This document shows, piece by piece, positions 8,075-16,216 of a DNA stretch of 39,296 nucleotides. Location of the stretch: positions 1 to 39,296 of IMG/VR virus record IMGVR_UViG_3300042521_001276, one strand, 5' to 3'. Position 1 is the first letter of the stretch; the number at the start of each line of letters is the position of its first letter. The position numbers and the translations under genes were made by a program. This stretch comes from a virus. Below the pieces are notes generated by a model. It was not told the origin of the DNA. It did not search any database and worked only from the letters and a program-made list of their open reading frames with translations.

Positions 8075-9160
8075 TTAGAGAACTTTACGTTTTGAGATTT
8101 GTGCTGTACGGAGTTTGAGCCAATCGCCCTTATCACCACTCGCTTTGAACTTGGACTGAAGTTCCCCTATCTGCTTGGTCTGGACGCTTTCCGGCTTACG
8201 GCTTGCAGCCGCACCAGACTCAGGATTTTCAGGTGGCCGTGAACTAGGTTTCTTACCCGGCGTCGTTTCCGACAGGGCAATCTCCTTGCGTCCATAGATG
8301 CTGTTAGAGGCGTGGGCGAAGAAATAGGGCAACTGCGCAGCAATGTCGGGCGCGAACTCCTCAAGTTTCTTGAGGCGCGGGTCGGCAATGATGGCATCAT
8401 ATTGCTTCTTCCTTTCGTCGTTAACATCTTCCAGCCAAGGAATTTCCTTCCGCGTCTGCTCGTCCATGGTGACACGCAATCTCTTGCTGTTTTCCACAAC
8501 CGAAATACGTCGTTCCACATCCGGCAAATACTCATCACGAGCTTTGCGGGCGCGGCGCAACGTCTCTCGTAGCTGACGCTTCGTATACTCCTTGCCGTCC
8601 ACCGTAGCAGCGATGTCGTCGGGGCCAATGTCGGAGGAGTCATCAAGCCGCATTTCTGCAAACTCAATCACTTCCTTAATCTCTTTGGCCTTTTCGGAGA
8701 GCCCAGCCGCATCCTTGATGGACGCAAACGGGTTGTCCTTCACCTCTTCTATCGCTTTAACAGTGGTATCACTTCGACGGGCAAGCTCGCCTTCCAAGAG
8801 GCGCACGCGCTCCTCGGCTGCTTTTCGCTTTGCCGTTAGCTCACCGTAGCGAGCCACCGCCTTACTTCCGATGGACTTAGCCAGTTGACTAAGCTCATCT
8901 TCCGAAAGGTCGTCTAAGTTTCCAGACTTAGCTTTTGAAAGAACGTCCTGTTTCGTAGCTTCCGGCGCTTCCCCCTCGGCTTCTGGCTTTTCAGCCTTCT
9001 CCGTGGATTCCGCCTCCTTCTGCTTTTCGGCCTCAGATTCTGCTTTCGCAGTACCCTTACCGGCGAGTCGTCGTTGGATGAAATCACCCTCAGACATGTT
9101 ATCTGTTTTCACTACTTTTTCTGGGGCCGTAGCGGTGGACCTTGATTCTGGTTCAGACAT
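8075..9160 (-). CDS. capsid scaffolding protein
   Basis: This 361-residue protein is extremely charged and mostly helical. Residues 15-70 are Lys/Glu/Ala-rich. A long coiled-coil-like region (about 75-260) follows with repeated Glu-Arg and Lys-Ala pairs, and the C-terminus is basic (PSSRPPENPESG, then a Lys-rich end). Such a profile directly upstream of the major capsid gene is typical of internal scaffolding proteins, which interact with the capsid N-terminus through a basic C-terminal tail and leave or are degraded during packaging. No protease motif is visible. The start ATG lies within the 3' end of a small upstream coding-like frame. Confidence 0.8.
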   Translation of the reverse strand: MSEPESRSTATAPEKVVKTDNMSEGDFIQRRLAGKGTAKAESEAEKQKEAESTEKAEKPEAEGEAPEATKQDVLSKAKSGNLDDLSEDELSQLAKSIGSKAVARYGELTAKRKAAEERVRLLEGELARRSDTTVKAIEEVKDNPFASIKDAAGLSEKAKEIKEVIEFAEMRLDDSSDIGPDDIAATVDGKEYTKRQLRETLRRARKARDEYLPDVERRISVVENSKRLRVTMDEQTRKEIPWLEDVNDERKKQYDAIIADPRLKKLEEFAPDIAAQLPYFFAHASNSIYGRKEIALSETTPGKKPSSRPPENPESGAAASRKPESVQTKQIGELQSKFKASGDKGDWLKLRTAQISKRKVL

Positions 9161-9329
9161 ATTTGTTCCGCCAACTTAACGCCATGGCGACTGCGATGGG
9201 GCCATTGTAGGGTATATGCTTGACAGACAGCACATCTTCGCCACTTTGGGCGTTATAGGCGGCAGCACGTAGAACTCGTACCCGTGCCAGATGGCCCTTT
9301 GCAGGGTAGCGGATTAACGACCCGCCCGC
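9153..9329 (-). CDS. coding-like frame with no normal start, in frame after an amber stop
   Basis: Immediately after the TAG stop of the preceding small gene (9330-9332), the same frame stays open for 58 codons. It reads AGGSLIRYPAKGHLARV, then VLRAAAYNAQSGEDVL and ends LSWRNKYV, with its own TGA overlapping the scaffold start. The composition looks protein-like and fills the only gap between these genes. No ATG, GTG or TTG lies near its beginning; the first are a GTG at 9233 and an ATG at 9185. Options are amber read-through, a non-standard start such as ATC at 9314 behind a GGCGGG stretch, or decay of a once-continuous gene. Confidence 0.45.
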   Translation of the reverse strand, partial: AGGSLIRYPAKGHLARVRVLRAAAYNAQSGEDVLSVKHIPYNGPIAVAMALSWRNKYV

Positions 9330-9542
9330 CTATTTCATCCGCCTACGGATGTTCTCCCAATCGCCATAGCGAAGGATGTCATCGTAAGCCTGGATCCTGC
9401 CCGCAATCTGCTGCACCTGGTCGGTGGTAGCACCCCGCAAGTCGCCAATAGCGGTCTCGCGGGAAACATGCACTTGGGACATAAAGCGTTGGAACGCCTC
9501 AATATGCCCAAGATGGTCTAAGTCCTTCTCGTCCTGAGTCAT
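9330..9542 (-). CDS. small late protein, 70 aa
   Basis: The ATG at 9542 overlaps the stop of the head-fibre gene (TGATG). A GTG one codon upstream is an alternative. The protein (MTQDEKDLDHLGHIEAFQRF) is acidic, then basic at the end (WENIRRRMK), and predicted helical. It lies between the head-fibre gene and the scaffold. Similar short helical proteins occur next to portal genes in several podoviruses, with unknown function. It terminates in TAG, followed in frame by another 58-codon open stretch, so a longer read-through product is possible. Confidence 0.55.
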   Translation of the reverse strand: MTQDEKDLDHLGHIEAFQRFMSQVHVSRETAIGDLRGATTDQVQQIAGRIQAYDDILRYGDWENIRRRMK

Positions 9543-10231
9543 CACTCAATACGATAGGCAACAATTGAAGTGCCAATGGCCGTAGCCGTGATGGTGCCAA
9601 CTCCCAAGCCAGCCGACACGTTGGCAAACAGCGTCACCGCGTCATCCACCGCCGTGGTCGTGTAAACAAAGGGTGGGATGGAAACGATGCCGTAGCTGTT
9701 CGTGAGCGTCGTAGCCACCGGCAAGTCAATGACAACAACAGCCGAAAGGTCAGCAGCGGTGTTGTTGGTCCGCCGCACCTTCAACGTAGCCGTCTCCGCA
9801 ACTACCGTAGCCCCGGCATAAGCCAGATGCACTTGGCCAAAAAGAAGATAGGTGCCAGCTTGCGCCAACACAATAGCCGGGTCAGTTGTCCCAAAATCCA
9901 CAGCCGCAGCCGTGTTAGTTAACGTATAAACCGTTCCCGCACCATAAGCCGTATTCGTGTAGCTGTTGCTATTCAGCCGCTCAAAGGAGCTAACAAACTT
10001 CCATTCCGTAAGGCCGCGAATAAGCTCAACGGCCCCGTAAGGCCCAAGAACGATGCTGGTGAGGCCGTCCACCGTGTCGGAGCCATAGGCCGTCCACGTT
10101 TGATCGGAGGCTGTGTCGTTCTTCAGCAACACGCTGTCGCGGCTTCCGAAGGCGGGGATGGTTCCCGTGCTAGTGTCATTGCCTAAGACGTAACGCTCGG
10201 CGGCTTGCTGCTTGGTGACGGTGATGCTCAT
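9542..10231 (-). CDS. putative head fibre / decoration protein with TNF/C1q-like C-terminal domain
   Basis: The first 80 residues (MSITVTKQQAAERYVLGNDT) form a small beta domain containing TEWKFVSSFERLN. Residues 95-229 form a jelly-roll-like beta sandwich with AGTYLLFGQVHLAYAG, which matches the strand pattern of TNF/C1q-like knobs of phage head fibres. The end (TSIVAYRIE) is the closing strand typical of that fold. The gene lies between portal and scaffold, where head fibres are often encoded. A trimeric surface fibre is the most likely role. The fold is inferred from strand pattern only. Confidence 0.6.
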   Translation of the reverse strand: MSITVTKQQAAERYVLGNDTSTGTIPAFGSRDSVLLKNDTASDQTWTAYGSDTVDGLTSIVLGPYGAVELIRGLTEWKFVSSFERLNSNSYTNTAYGAGTVYTLTNTAAAVDFGTTDPAIVLAQAGTYLLFGQVHLAYAGATVVAETATLKVRRTNNTAADLSAVVVIDLPVATTLTNSYGIVSIPPFVYTTTAVDDAVTLFANVSAGLGVGTITATAIGTSIVAYRIE

Positions 10232-10232
10232 T

Positions 10233-12329
10233 TTAGTAGTTTACGGTGTTAGCTGTCTGAGTGGCAACGTCGCCCATGTTTGCGGGAGCGGTGCCAATTT
10301 TGCCGATCTCAGCGTTCTGTTGCTGCTGGATGGCGAAGGAATACTGGGCAGAATACTTCTCTAGGCGGGTGCGGAACGACTCGTCCTGCTGCAACCGCTG
10401 CGTAATGTCGGGCTGCGCGGCGTATTGCTTGATGATGTCTAGGGCCGATGTCGCCCCATTGGGCCGTGCGCCCACCTCAATGCCAGAGAAAATCTTGGTA
10501 AGATCGTCCGTAACGTCCTTCACCATCTTGTCTTGCGCGGCCTCTACAGGCTGAAGAATAGCGTCTGCAAGCATTGGATTGATAGCATTAGCGGCAAATT
10601 CAATGGCACTATCCAGGTTAATACGGCCACTGCGGTCGTAAGGCACCAAAGCCAAAAGCTGCTCAATCTGTTTCTCACCCGTCTCTGGGTCTGTGTTTTG
10701 AACGTCAAAGGAAATGGCAATGTCAACGTCGGAGTCTGGATCTCCCTTGTTGTAGGTTTGGGCATCTGGCACGCCCGTAACGCGGAAATAAAGCTGTTCT
10801 GGGCCAAACCGCTGATAGGCGTTGTAAGCGGCCTTAATCACTCCTTGAACGTGGGCAAGGAACTTATCCACGAAATACTGACGCCGGGAGGCAGAAAGCG
10901 GGTTCTCAAAGTCCAGCCCCATGAGCTTGTCTGCGCTGGCAAGGAGGGATTGTTCCATCTCCACGCTGCCGGGGTTATAGGCCGGGGTTGGACCCCATTC
11001 GTAGTCTCCCTGCCGCATCCGGCCAATCTTCTTGCCTGGACCCCAATCTGGCGGCGGCTTGCCAATCGGGTGCATAAGCGGAGGCATCGTAGCCATGCTA
11101 TTGCGGTCGGTGCGGCTATCCCGCTCCACCTTAACGCCCCACTGGATGCCCCGCAGAAGCTCTGGCACGGTCTGGAGGTCATACAGCCGCTTGTTGTCCT
11201 CGGACAGCCGGGTGACGATGAAGGGGTAGTCCTCGTAGCCGTTTAAAAGCTCAAACTTAGCATGGCCGGGCACATCTCCCTTGCCGGTAAAGAGCGGAGA
11301 CATCACCGTAAGGTAGATGCCTTGGCTTCCGTCTTCTTGGTCAACGAGGCGCTGATAGACGTAGAGAACGTCAATTAGCTCGTCATTCTGCCATTCCGCA
11401 ACGCTGGATCGGGTGGCCTGTTCTGCCGGGTTGCCGCTCACAACGTCGGTGCTTTGCCCCCTAAAGTGCTCAACGCAGTAGTCCGCCCATTCGCGGTTCC
11501 AATCGGACACTTCTACTTTGTTGAGAATCTCTTGCACCGTCATCCGCGTCTTGTAGAAGACGTAGGGAGCACGCTGCGGGTCCATGCAATACGGCGGAAA
11601 CAGCACATCGCCGTCTGGGGCACAGGTTTTAACGCAAGGCCGGTCAATGTCGCGGCGCGTCACCGTAAGCTCACAGGTGCCCTTGGCGCGAAGCTGGTTG
11701 ATGGCTTTCTTGGCCCGCTTGTCCTTGAGATCGGGGAACACCGACTTAAGCATGGCAATCACCCCTGCGTCGTCGCTGCCGTCTAGGATAACGGAGGCAA
11801 GGCGGGGGTTGCTGGCGGCAATGTCCTCAAGCGAGAACTTCTGGAGGTATTTGTTTTTCTCGCGGTCCCAGCCAACGTAGGTGATCATCAGCCCACGCTC
11901 AAGCAGGTAGTTGGACGCAAGCTCCATCTCCTGCTTAAAGCGGGGGATGTATGAGGCAATCATCCACTTAAGGAAGCTAGAGGTCACCTTGGCCTGCGCC
12001 ATATCGCCCACCTCTACCGGATAGGCTCGGATGTTGGCGCGGTTGAGGGACGTAAGGCACAGGGCAACGTAGGCGTTAATCCGCTCGTTTATGACGTGAA
12101 CCTCGGTGTCTGACGCCCCATCCCACGGGAAAGAGTCAGCCCCGTGCTTGCGCAGGTCTTCGCTCTTACCCGGCCAGTAGTTGCGGCGTTCGTCGTAGGA
12201 ACGGCTACACTGGCTAAAATACTCAGAAAGCTCCGTAACGGTGTTATCATAAGCCGTCTTTAGGACAACAACGTCTGGACCCTTTTCGTTGTAAAACGTC
12301 AGGGCTTTCTCTTCGTCACTTTTTTGCAT
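10233..12329 (-). CDS. portal protein, P22-like
   Basis: This 698-residue protein contains conserved podovirus portal features. They are an N-terminal helical wing with RSYDERRNYWPGKSED, a stem region around NAYVALCLTSLNRANIRAYP, and a clip/crown section with KVERDSRTDRNSMATMPPL (about residues 395-415). The C-terminus is Gln-rich (SFAIQQQQNAE), as in long-barrelled P22-type portals. Its length is in the range of P22 gp1-like proteins. It lies between the terminase genes and the capsid genes. It forms the dodecameric ring at one vertex through which DNA is packaged and ejected. Confidence 0.9.
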   Translation of the reverse strand: MQKSDEEKALTFYNEKGPDVVVLKTAYDNTVTELSEYFSQCSRSYDERRNYWPGKSEDLRKHGADSFPWDGASDTEVHVINERINAYVALCLTSLNRANIRAYPVEVGDMAQAKVTSSFLKWMIASYIPRFKQEMELASNYLLERGLMITYVGWDREKNKYLQKFSLEDIAASNPRLASVILDGSDDAGVIAMLKSVFPDLKDKRAKKAINQLRAKGTCELTVTRRDIDRPCVKTCAPDGDVLFPPYCMDPQRAPYVFYKTRMTVQEILNKVEVSDWNREWADYCVEHFRGQSTDVVSGNPAEQATRSSVAEWQNDELIDVLYVYQRLVDQEDGSQGIYLTVMSPLFTGKGDVPGHAKFELLNGYEDYPFIVTRLSEDNKRLYDLQTVPELLRGIQWGVKVERDSRTDRNSMATMPPLMHPIGKPPPDWGPGKKIGRMRQGDYEWGPTPAYNPGSVEMEQSLLASADKLMGLDFENPLSASRRQYFVDKFLAHVQGVIKAAYNAYQRFGPEQLYFRVTGVPDAQTYNKGDPDSDVDIAISFDVQNTDPETGEKQIEQLLALVPYDRSGRINLDSAIEFAANAINPMLADAILQPVEAAQDKMVKDVTDDLTKIFSGIEVGARPNGATSALDIIKQYAAQPDITQRLQQDESFRTRLEKYSAQYSFAIQQQQNAEIGKIGTAPANMGDVATQTANTVNY

Positions 12330-12531
12330 TAGGATGGCGGCGCTTTATCTGGCGAATCATACCATGCCAAAACGATACGGGCATGGCCAACTTGTCTGTC
12401 AGCACGCGCTCAGACAGTTCTTGCCCCCCGCGCCCGCAATGACGTTGAAGAAGCTCCCAGCCGGCCAGCCGGTCGGTTTGCTCGGCAATCCACTTGGGGT
12501 CAGTCGTAATATCAGTGGGAGAGTGATTCAT
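12316..12531 (-). CDS. hypothetical protein upstream of portal, 71 aa
   Basis: A small protein (MNHSPTDITTDPKWIAEQTD) with a charged helical middle and a strongly basic end (RQIKRRHPNAKK). Its 3' end overlaps the start of the portal gene by 14 bp, and its start lies within the preceding gene, so the three are translationally packed. No family is recognised. The basic tail suggests nucleic acid or acidic-protein contact, but this is only a guess. Confidence 0.5.
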   Translation of the reverse strand: MNHSPTDITTDPKWIAEQTDRLAGWELLQRHCGRGGQELSERVLTDKLAMPVSFWHGMIRQIKRRHPNAKK

Positions 12532-12889
12532 GCCTAAAAGTCGTTCCTTTGATGTCTTTAATTGCTTCTACCGTAAAGTATTTACCAACAAGCCTATCCT
12601 GCATTTTGCGCGGGATGGCAACGGGAATCTTGCCCTTGAAGGTGTCGATGGTGCAATACAACCAGCGGGGATTGGGCGCTGTCTTAACCCCGTAGGCTTC
12701 GTAGCGGTGGGCCACGGTGAGCGGGGATTCCTCGCTTTGGCGAATGAGGTCTGTTCCGGCCTCAGTGAACCAAGTGTTCTTGCCCTTCCCGGTGGACATT
12801 CCCGGCTTTATCACCTTAGCCGCTTGGGCAAGTAGTTGCTCAACATCTATCTTCATTTCCTCGGCTAAGGCCGTGCATTTAGTTTTCAT
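12512..12889 (-). CDS. hypothetical protein, 125 aa
   Basis: I chose the ATG at 12889, which lies inside the end of the preceding gene (11-bp overlap), over a TTG five codons upstream. The N-terminal half (MKTKCTALAEEMKIDVEQLL) is helical. A beta-rich half follows, with WLYCTIDTFKGKIPVAIPRK and KYFTVEAIKDIKGTTF, resembling a small OB or barrel-like domain with a basic surface. No named family is recognised. Its place between terminase and portal suggests a packaging or head-assembly accessory role. Confidence 0.55.
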   Translation of the reverse strand: MKTKCTALAEEMKIDVEQLLAQAAKVIKPGMSTGKGKNTWFTEAGTDLIRQSEESPLTVAHRYEAYGVKTAPNPRWLYCTIDTFKGKIPVAIPRKMQDRLVGKYFTVEAIKDIKGTTFRHESLSH

Positions 12890-13097
12890 GGTTATCAGAT
12901 TCAAAGGGATTGGACAGCTCCGTTAATGCGCGTTCAAGTCGCGCCTCTTCTCGCTCAAGCGCGATGCGTTCCTTCTCAAGCTCAAACTTTGCCTCGGCGT
13001 ATTTCGCTTCCACATCCCTCTGTGCATTACGAACCTTCGCCTTCTGCTCCAATACGTTTAGCTCACACTCTTTTACCTTTAGTTCCTTTTCGGTCAT
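12879..13097 (-). CDS. small coiled-coil protein, 72 aa
   Basis: Nearly the whole protein (MTEKELKVKECELNVLEQKA onwards) is a single charged helix, rich in Glu, Lys, Ala, Arg and Leu with heptad spacing, ending in a short Asn/Asp/Ser-rich tail. It has no Gly or Pro in its first 60 residues. Proteins like this are common between terminase and portal genes in podoviruses. A scaffolding, spacer or terminase-accessory role is possible. Its stop overlaps the next gene by 11 bp. Confidence 0.55.
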   Translation of the reverse strand: MTEKELKVKECELNVLEQKAKVRNAQRDVEAKYAEAKFELEKERIALEREEARLERALTELSNPFESDNHEN

Positions 13098-13126
13098 ACA
13101 GATAAAGCGTTACTCCAGCACCTCCG

Positions 13127-13369
13127 TTAACATTCCCAGGCCCTTCTTGACCAGTAGTTTGCAGACAGCTTGCCCTCGCCGCCCTTGATGCCAGCAGATC
13201 GGGCGCAATAGCTTTTCTTTCGGGCAGGGCTCCCCTTCTTGATGCTCATATTGGCATCACCGAAGCGGACGATCTTCTCTACGCCATTGGCGCAGGCTTT
13301 GACAACAGACTTCTTCCCGCCCTTAACGTCTCGGCGCGGAACATTACATTTCATGTCTTTCTTATTCAT
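13127..13369 (-). CDS. conserved small basic phage protein, 80 aa
   Basis: The protein begins MNKKDMKCNVPRRDVKGGKK, contains KIVRFGDANM and ends with ARSAGIKGGEGKLSANYWSR. I recognise this pattern (KMKCN.PRR at the start, IVRFG in the middle and SA.YW near the end) as a short conserved protein found next to terminase or portal genes in many podoviruses. Its function is unknown to me. It has several Cys and many Lys/Arg residues, so nucleic acid or metal binding is possible. Its start lies 1 base past the terminase stop. Confidence 0.65.
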   Translation of the reverse strand: MNKKDMKCNVPRRDVKGGKKSVVKACANGVEKIVRFGDANMSIKKGSPARKKSYCARSAGIKGGEGKLSANYWSRRAWEC

Positions 13370-13370
13370 G

Positions 13371-14990
13371 TTAATAGCTTCCTCCTGATTGTTTCATGGC
13401 ACCAAGCCACTTGGGGTCCACGTATCGAATGTCAGCGATAGCAGCATAGCGCACGCAGTCCAGCGGGTCCTTCCACGCCTCATCTTTGCCGCCATCCCCT
13501 GTGTATTCTTGGATGGAGCGGATGATGTTCTCGCAGCGGTCGGAGATGTAGAAGCGCGGCCTATTGCTCCCGTCTAACGGCAGCTTGCGGTTGTAGGCCA
13601 TCTTGTTGTGCAGCGCCTGCAATCCGTCCTCGATGTCCAAACCGGGAGCCGGGACAAATGGAAGGCCAGCATCGGCCAAATCCTCAATGATGCAGCTCAC
13701 CCCTGTAGCAGCTTGATACTTGGCGGCACCTAGGCGCGGATCTATCAGCCGTTCCATAATCTCCTCCCGATTCTCGCGCTCCATCTGCATTATCAAATCA
13801 ACGTATTGGGCTATTCCCTCAATGTTCCCATCCCGCTTTGCACCCTCACCGGGAGCCCACTTTCCGCCACGCCATTCAGCCCAATCCCCGTGAGATGCGT
13901 CAGGCCACTCCCTGTAGATCCACCATGTATCGGTAGAGTCTATGGCTATCCAGCACATAAACCACTTCTTCCGCCCAGCGGGGTCTAGCACCATGTATCG
14001 AGTAACATTCTCTGTTGGAATGGCTTCGTGCTTAACAATGTTCACCTCGCGGGAGAATGACGGGAATTTGCTGGAAATGCTCTTGGTGGGGACGCCGTAA
14101 AGCCGGCATAGAATCCACGCCTCATCCCCCTTAGACAGGGCTTCCTTCGCCACACGATCATAGCCAGAGAAGGGATTGTCTATCGTGTGTAGATAGATGA
14201 TGGCGGCATCCTTATCCTTACACTCCTGGATGTATGGCAAAGTCCTGTTGTTCAACAACTCGGCGTTCTTTGTTTCTATCGTCTTAGCCCCGTCAAGGAA
14301 GGCGCGGATGGTTTCAGAATACCCATCAATCGGGGTGAAGGTGAGGAGCATCTTGGCGTTGCGGGTGGCAAGCCGGAATGCAAGGGTGTCAATTAGCTCC
14401 GGTCCCCCAAGGTATTCATCGCACCACGCCCCGAGGTTCACTAGCTTTGGACTGAAGCTACCAAGCTCCAATCCCTCAAGGATGGTTTGATTCTGCTGGT
14501 ATTGAGAATAGGTCTTAAATAGGATGCGGCTACCGTTGGACAGAATGACGCTATTCCCGGCAAATCCATTCTGTTTTGTGTAAGAGATGTATTCGCTCTG
14601 GCCCAAGGTCTTTTGCTTAAACTCTAAAGGTAGCTGGTGGAAGATGGCCGATTGCTGAACCAACACCGATAGCTCGGCATTCTGGGCAAAACAGATGATG
14701 AGTCCGTCTGGGTTCTCCATTGCGCACTTCACCGTCAGCCACGCCCCTAGCTGCGTCTTAGAGGCTCGATTGCCACCTAAGGCCACAACGCTATCATGCT
14801 TGTCCAATAACGCCTCAGTTTTGCGCCAATTGTCTAGGATGAAGCCATAGCGGTAGGGATCGCGTTCGCTGTTGGCCATTGCCGCATGGAACAGCCCGTG
14901 TAGCTCAACAAGCTGCTTTGGCTCCATTTGGGCCATCTCCTCGGCGGTGGGCGCCTTGAGGACAGGGTGCTTACGCCATTCCATGCTCAT
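13371..14990 (-). CDS. terL: terminase large subunit (packaging ATPase and nuclease)
   Basis: This 539-residue protein has the ATPase motifs expected of TerL. The Walker A-like loop GGNRASKT lies at 72-79. The Walker B region NLGAWCDE (185-192) includes the acidic pair, and the coupling motif LLTFTP is at about 215-220. The C-terminal RNase H-like nuclease is marked by MVLDPAGRK (Asp336) and later acidic residues (RLIDPRLGA, and DPLDCVRYA near the end). Length is within the normal 450-600 range. The ATG overlaps the stop of the small subunit (ATGA). It drives DNA into the prohead through the portal and cuts concatemers. Confidence 0.93.
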   Translation of the reverse strand: MSMEWRKHPVLKAPTAEEMAQMEPKQLVELHGLFHAAMANSERDPYRYGFILDNWRKTEALLDKHDSVVALGGNRASKTQLGAWLTVKCAMENPDGLIICFAQNAELSVLVQQSAIFHQLPLEFKQKTLGQSEYISYTKQNGFAGNSVILSNGSRILFKTYSQYQQNQTILEGLELGSFSPKLVNLGAWCDEYLGGPELIDTLAFRLATRNAKMLLTFTPIDGYSETIRAFLDGAKTIETKNAELLNNRTLPYIQECKDKDAAIIYLHTIDNPFSGYDRVAKEALSKGDEAWILCRLYGVPTKSISSKFPSFSREVNIVKHEAIPTENVTRYMVLDPAGRKKWFMCWIAIDSTDTWWIYREWPDASHGDWAEWRGGKWAPGEGAKRDGNIEGIAQYVDLIMQMERENREEIMERLIDPRLGAAKYQAATGVSCIIEDLADAGLPFVPAPGLDIEDGLQALHNKMAYNRKLPLDGSNRPRFYISDRCENIIRSIQEYTGDGGKDEAWKDPLDCVRYAAIADIRYVDPKWLGAMKQSGGSY

Positions 14991-15505
14991 TCTTTGGCCG
15001 GCGTTACATCCACCTCTATCGCCTGTTCCTTGAGCTTGGCCTTAGCCTCGGCAATCGCCGCCATAGCATCCTCAATCGACGGCCCCTTCCTATGCTCCAC
15101 CACCACCTTTGTAGCCTCCCCTAGTGCCGCAAACCCCTTATCCTGAGCAATGGCCCAAGGGATCACCAAGTCCTTTAGGGGCGTCTTAGCCAGAGCTTCA
15201 TCATCCATAGACAGGTTGTGTATCTTCTTCTTAGCCAGCAATCTCAAGCTCTCGGCCATCTCAAACCCATCCTCAGATAAAGCAATCCGCCGCACATCCA
15301 ACCCCTGCTTATGCCGCGCCTTCAAAGCTGCTAATTGCCCAAAGGACAACCCCGTAGCCTTAGACACCTCCTCATATCCCTTCCCCTCTGCCAGCATCTC
15401 TAGGGCCATAACGCTCTCCCTAGGGTGGGTGCGCTCCGTAGCCATAGAGGAAACATCCACCATAGCCACAGACGACGCCAATCCCGGCCTAACGAAATCA
15501 GCCAT
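14987..15505 (-). CDS. terS: terminase small subunit
   Basis: This 172-residue protein lies directly upstream of TerL, with a 4-bp overlap. An N-terminal helix-turn-helix-like part (about residues 28-70: ESVMALEMLAEGKGYEEVSK, then GLSFGQLAALKARH) fits a DNA-binding domain. A central oligomerisation region (about 100-135) and a C-terminal Ala/Glu/Lys helix (IAEAKAKLKEQ) follow. TerS proteins recognise the packaging site and feed DNA to TerL. The order and coupling support the call more than any single motif. Confidence 0.8.
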   Translation of the reverse strand: MADFVRPGLASSVAMVDVSSMATERTHPRESVMALEMLAEGKGYEEVSKATGLSFGQLAALKARHKQGLDVRRIALSEDGFEMAESLRLLAKKKIHNLSMDDEALAKTPLKDLVIPWAIAQDKGFAALGEATKVVVEHRKGPSIEDAMAAIAEAKAKLKEQAIEVDVTPAKE

Positions 15506-15822
15506 TACAGCCCAACCTTCTTTAGCATCCGCTTATACCACGAAGGCAACGCCGCAGCCGGCGCAGAATAGGGCTGAAACGACGACTGCTGATAGCTATT
15601 CCCCGTCGCTTCCCAAAGCGTGTAAGGGTGCGTGTAAGGCCGCGCATTCAGCTCAAGCATCGCCATCTTCTGGCTCAACGCCTCAAGCTCCACGGAAAGC
15701 TCCTCAATCTCCAACGCTTGGTCATCAATGTTCTGCTCCAACACCACCACAAGGCTTTCAAGCTGCTTCACCACAGCCTCATTGTAAGCCGTTCCGTTCG
15801 TTTTAAGACGTTTTGTTGCCAT
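15505..15822 (-). CDS. coiled-coil protein at the head of the late block, 105 aa
   Basis: I favour the ATG at 15822 (MATKRLKTNGTAYNEAVVKQ). A TTG at 15858 would add 12 Asp/Gly-rich residues. Residues 15-60 form a clear coiled coil (LESLVVVLEQNIDDQALEIE, then Leu/Glu-rich heptads). A Tyr/Pro-rich linker (PYTHPYTLW) and a short basic end (WYKRMLKKVGL) follow. Its stop overlaps the TerS start (TAATG). As the first late gene it may be a terminase or head-assembly helper. No family is recognised. Confidence 0.55.
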   Translation of the reverse strand: MATKRLKTNGTAYNEAVVKQLESLVVVLEQNIDDQALEIEELSVELEALSQKMAMLELNARPYTHPYTLWEATGNSYQQSSFQPYSAPAAALPSWYKRMLKKVGL

Positions 15823-15902
15823 ACGGCCATCATCACCATCATTCCCCACATATGTCAAGCATAAGGAAAGCGGCTACCGGCTCCTTTTGACCCATATTTT
15901 TT

Positions 15903-15921
15903 TATAGGGAAGGGACCTATA
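15903..15921. promoter_or_regulatory. TATAGG/CCTATA dyad within A/T tracts near late-block start
   Basis: Arms of 6 bp flank a 7-base spacer. Runs of T lie on either side (15897-15903 and 15925-15933). On the minus strand this gives several -10-like hexamers (TATCCT, TATAAA) upstream of the first late gene and an AAGGAG-like stretch near 15880. It is a candidate late promoter or operator; which hexamer is used cannot be told. Confidence 0.4.
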
Positions 15922-16012
15922 GGATATTTTTTTACAGGTTGAGTGGACCAATCTTAATTCCTAGAGCTGCCCGAGTCGCAATCCCCTCCCCCCCTAGCTG
16001 GGACCTATTGAG

Positions 16013-16041
16013 ACTGAGAATCAGTGTCACTGAGAATCAGT
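16013..16041. promoter_or_regulatory. double palindrome operator candidate
   Basis: ACTGAGAATCAGT occurs twice (16013-16025 and 16029-16041). Each copy has perfect 5-bp arms (ACTGA/TCAGT), centres 16 bp apart. The junction forms a third palindrome, CAGTG-T-CACTG. A dimeric regulator binding cooperatively is the likely reading. Confidence 0.65.
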
Positions 16042-16049
16042 TGCACTGT

Positions 16050-16103
16050 CCATTAGCTATCGGATAGGTAATGGCGGTCCACCATTAGCTGTCTGGTAGC
16101 TAA
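16050..16103. promoter_or_regulatory. paired CCATTAGCT dyads
   Basis: The first element (16050-16074) is a 25-bp imperfect palindrome with arms CCATTA/TAATGG and inner arms CTATC/GATAG. The second starts with the same CCATTAGCT at 16082, 32 bp downstream, and contains TTAGCT/AGCTAA arms. The spacing of about three helical turns suggests one protein binding both on the same DNA face. Confidence 0.6.
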
Positions 16104-16130
16104 CGTGTAGAGAGAACGGGTGTCAATATC

Positions 16131-16205
16131 ACTTACGTAATTGGCTACGGTGAGACGGTAAGCCTTTTTGCCTATGAGACCGGAAAAGGGGTCAGTTACG
16201 TAAGT
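16131..16205. promoter_or_regulatory. inverted ACTTACGTAA / TTACGTAAGT pair
   Basis: Perfect 10-bp arms at 16131-16140 and 16196-16205, each with a TTACGTAA core palindrome, flank 55 bases. They could be two copies of one operator or the ends of a looped structure. Confidence 0.5.
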
Positions 16206-16216
16206 CGATCAAATAA

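Noticed and set aside
15822-15862. TTGACA on the minus strand at the start of the first late gene
   Set aside because: The -10 position shows only TGATGA-like sequence and would place the transcript start at or inside the gene start; too weak to call as a promoter.
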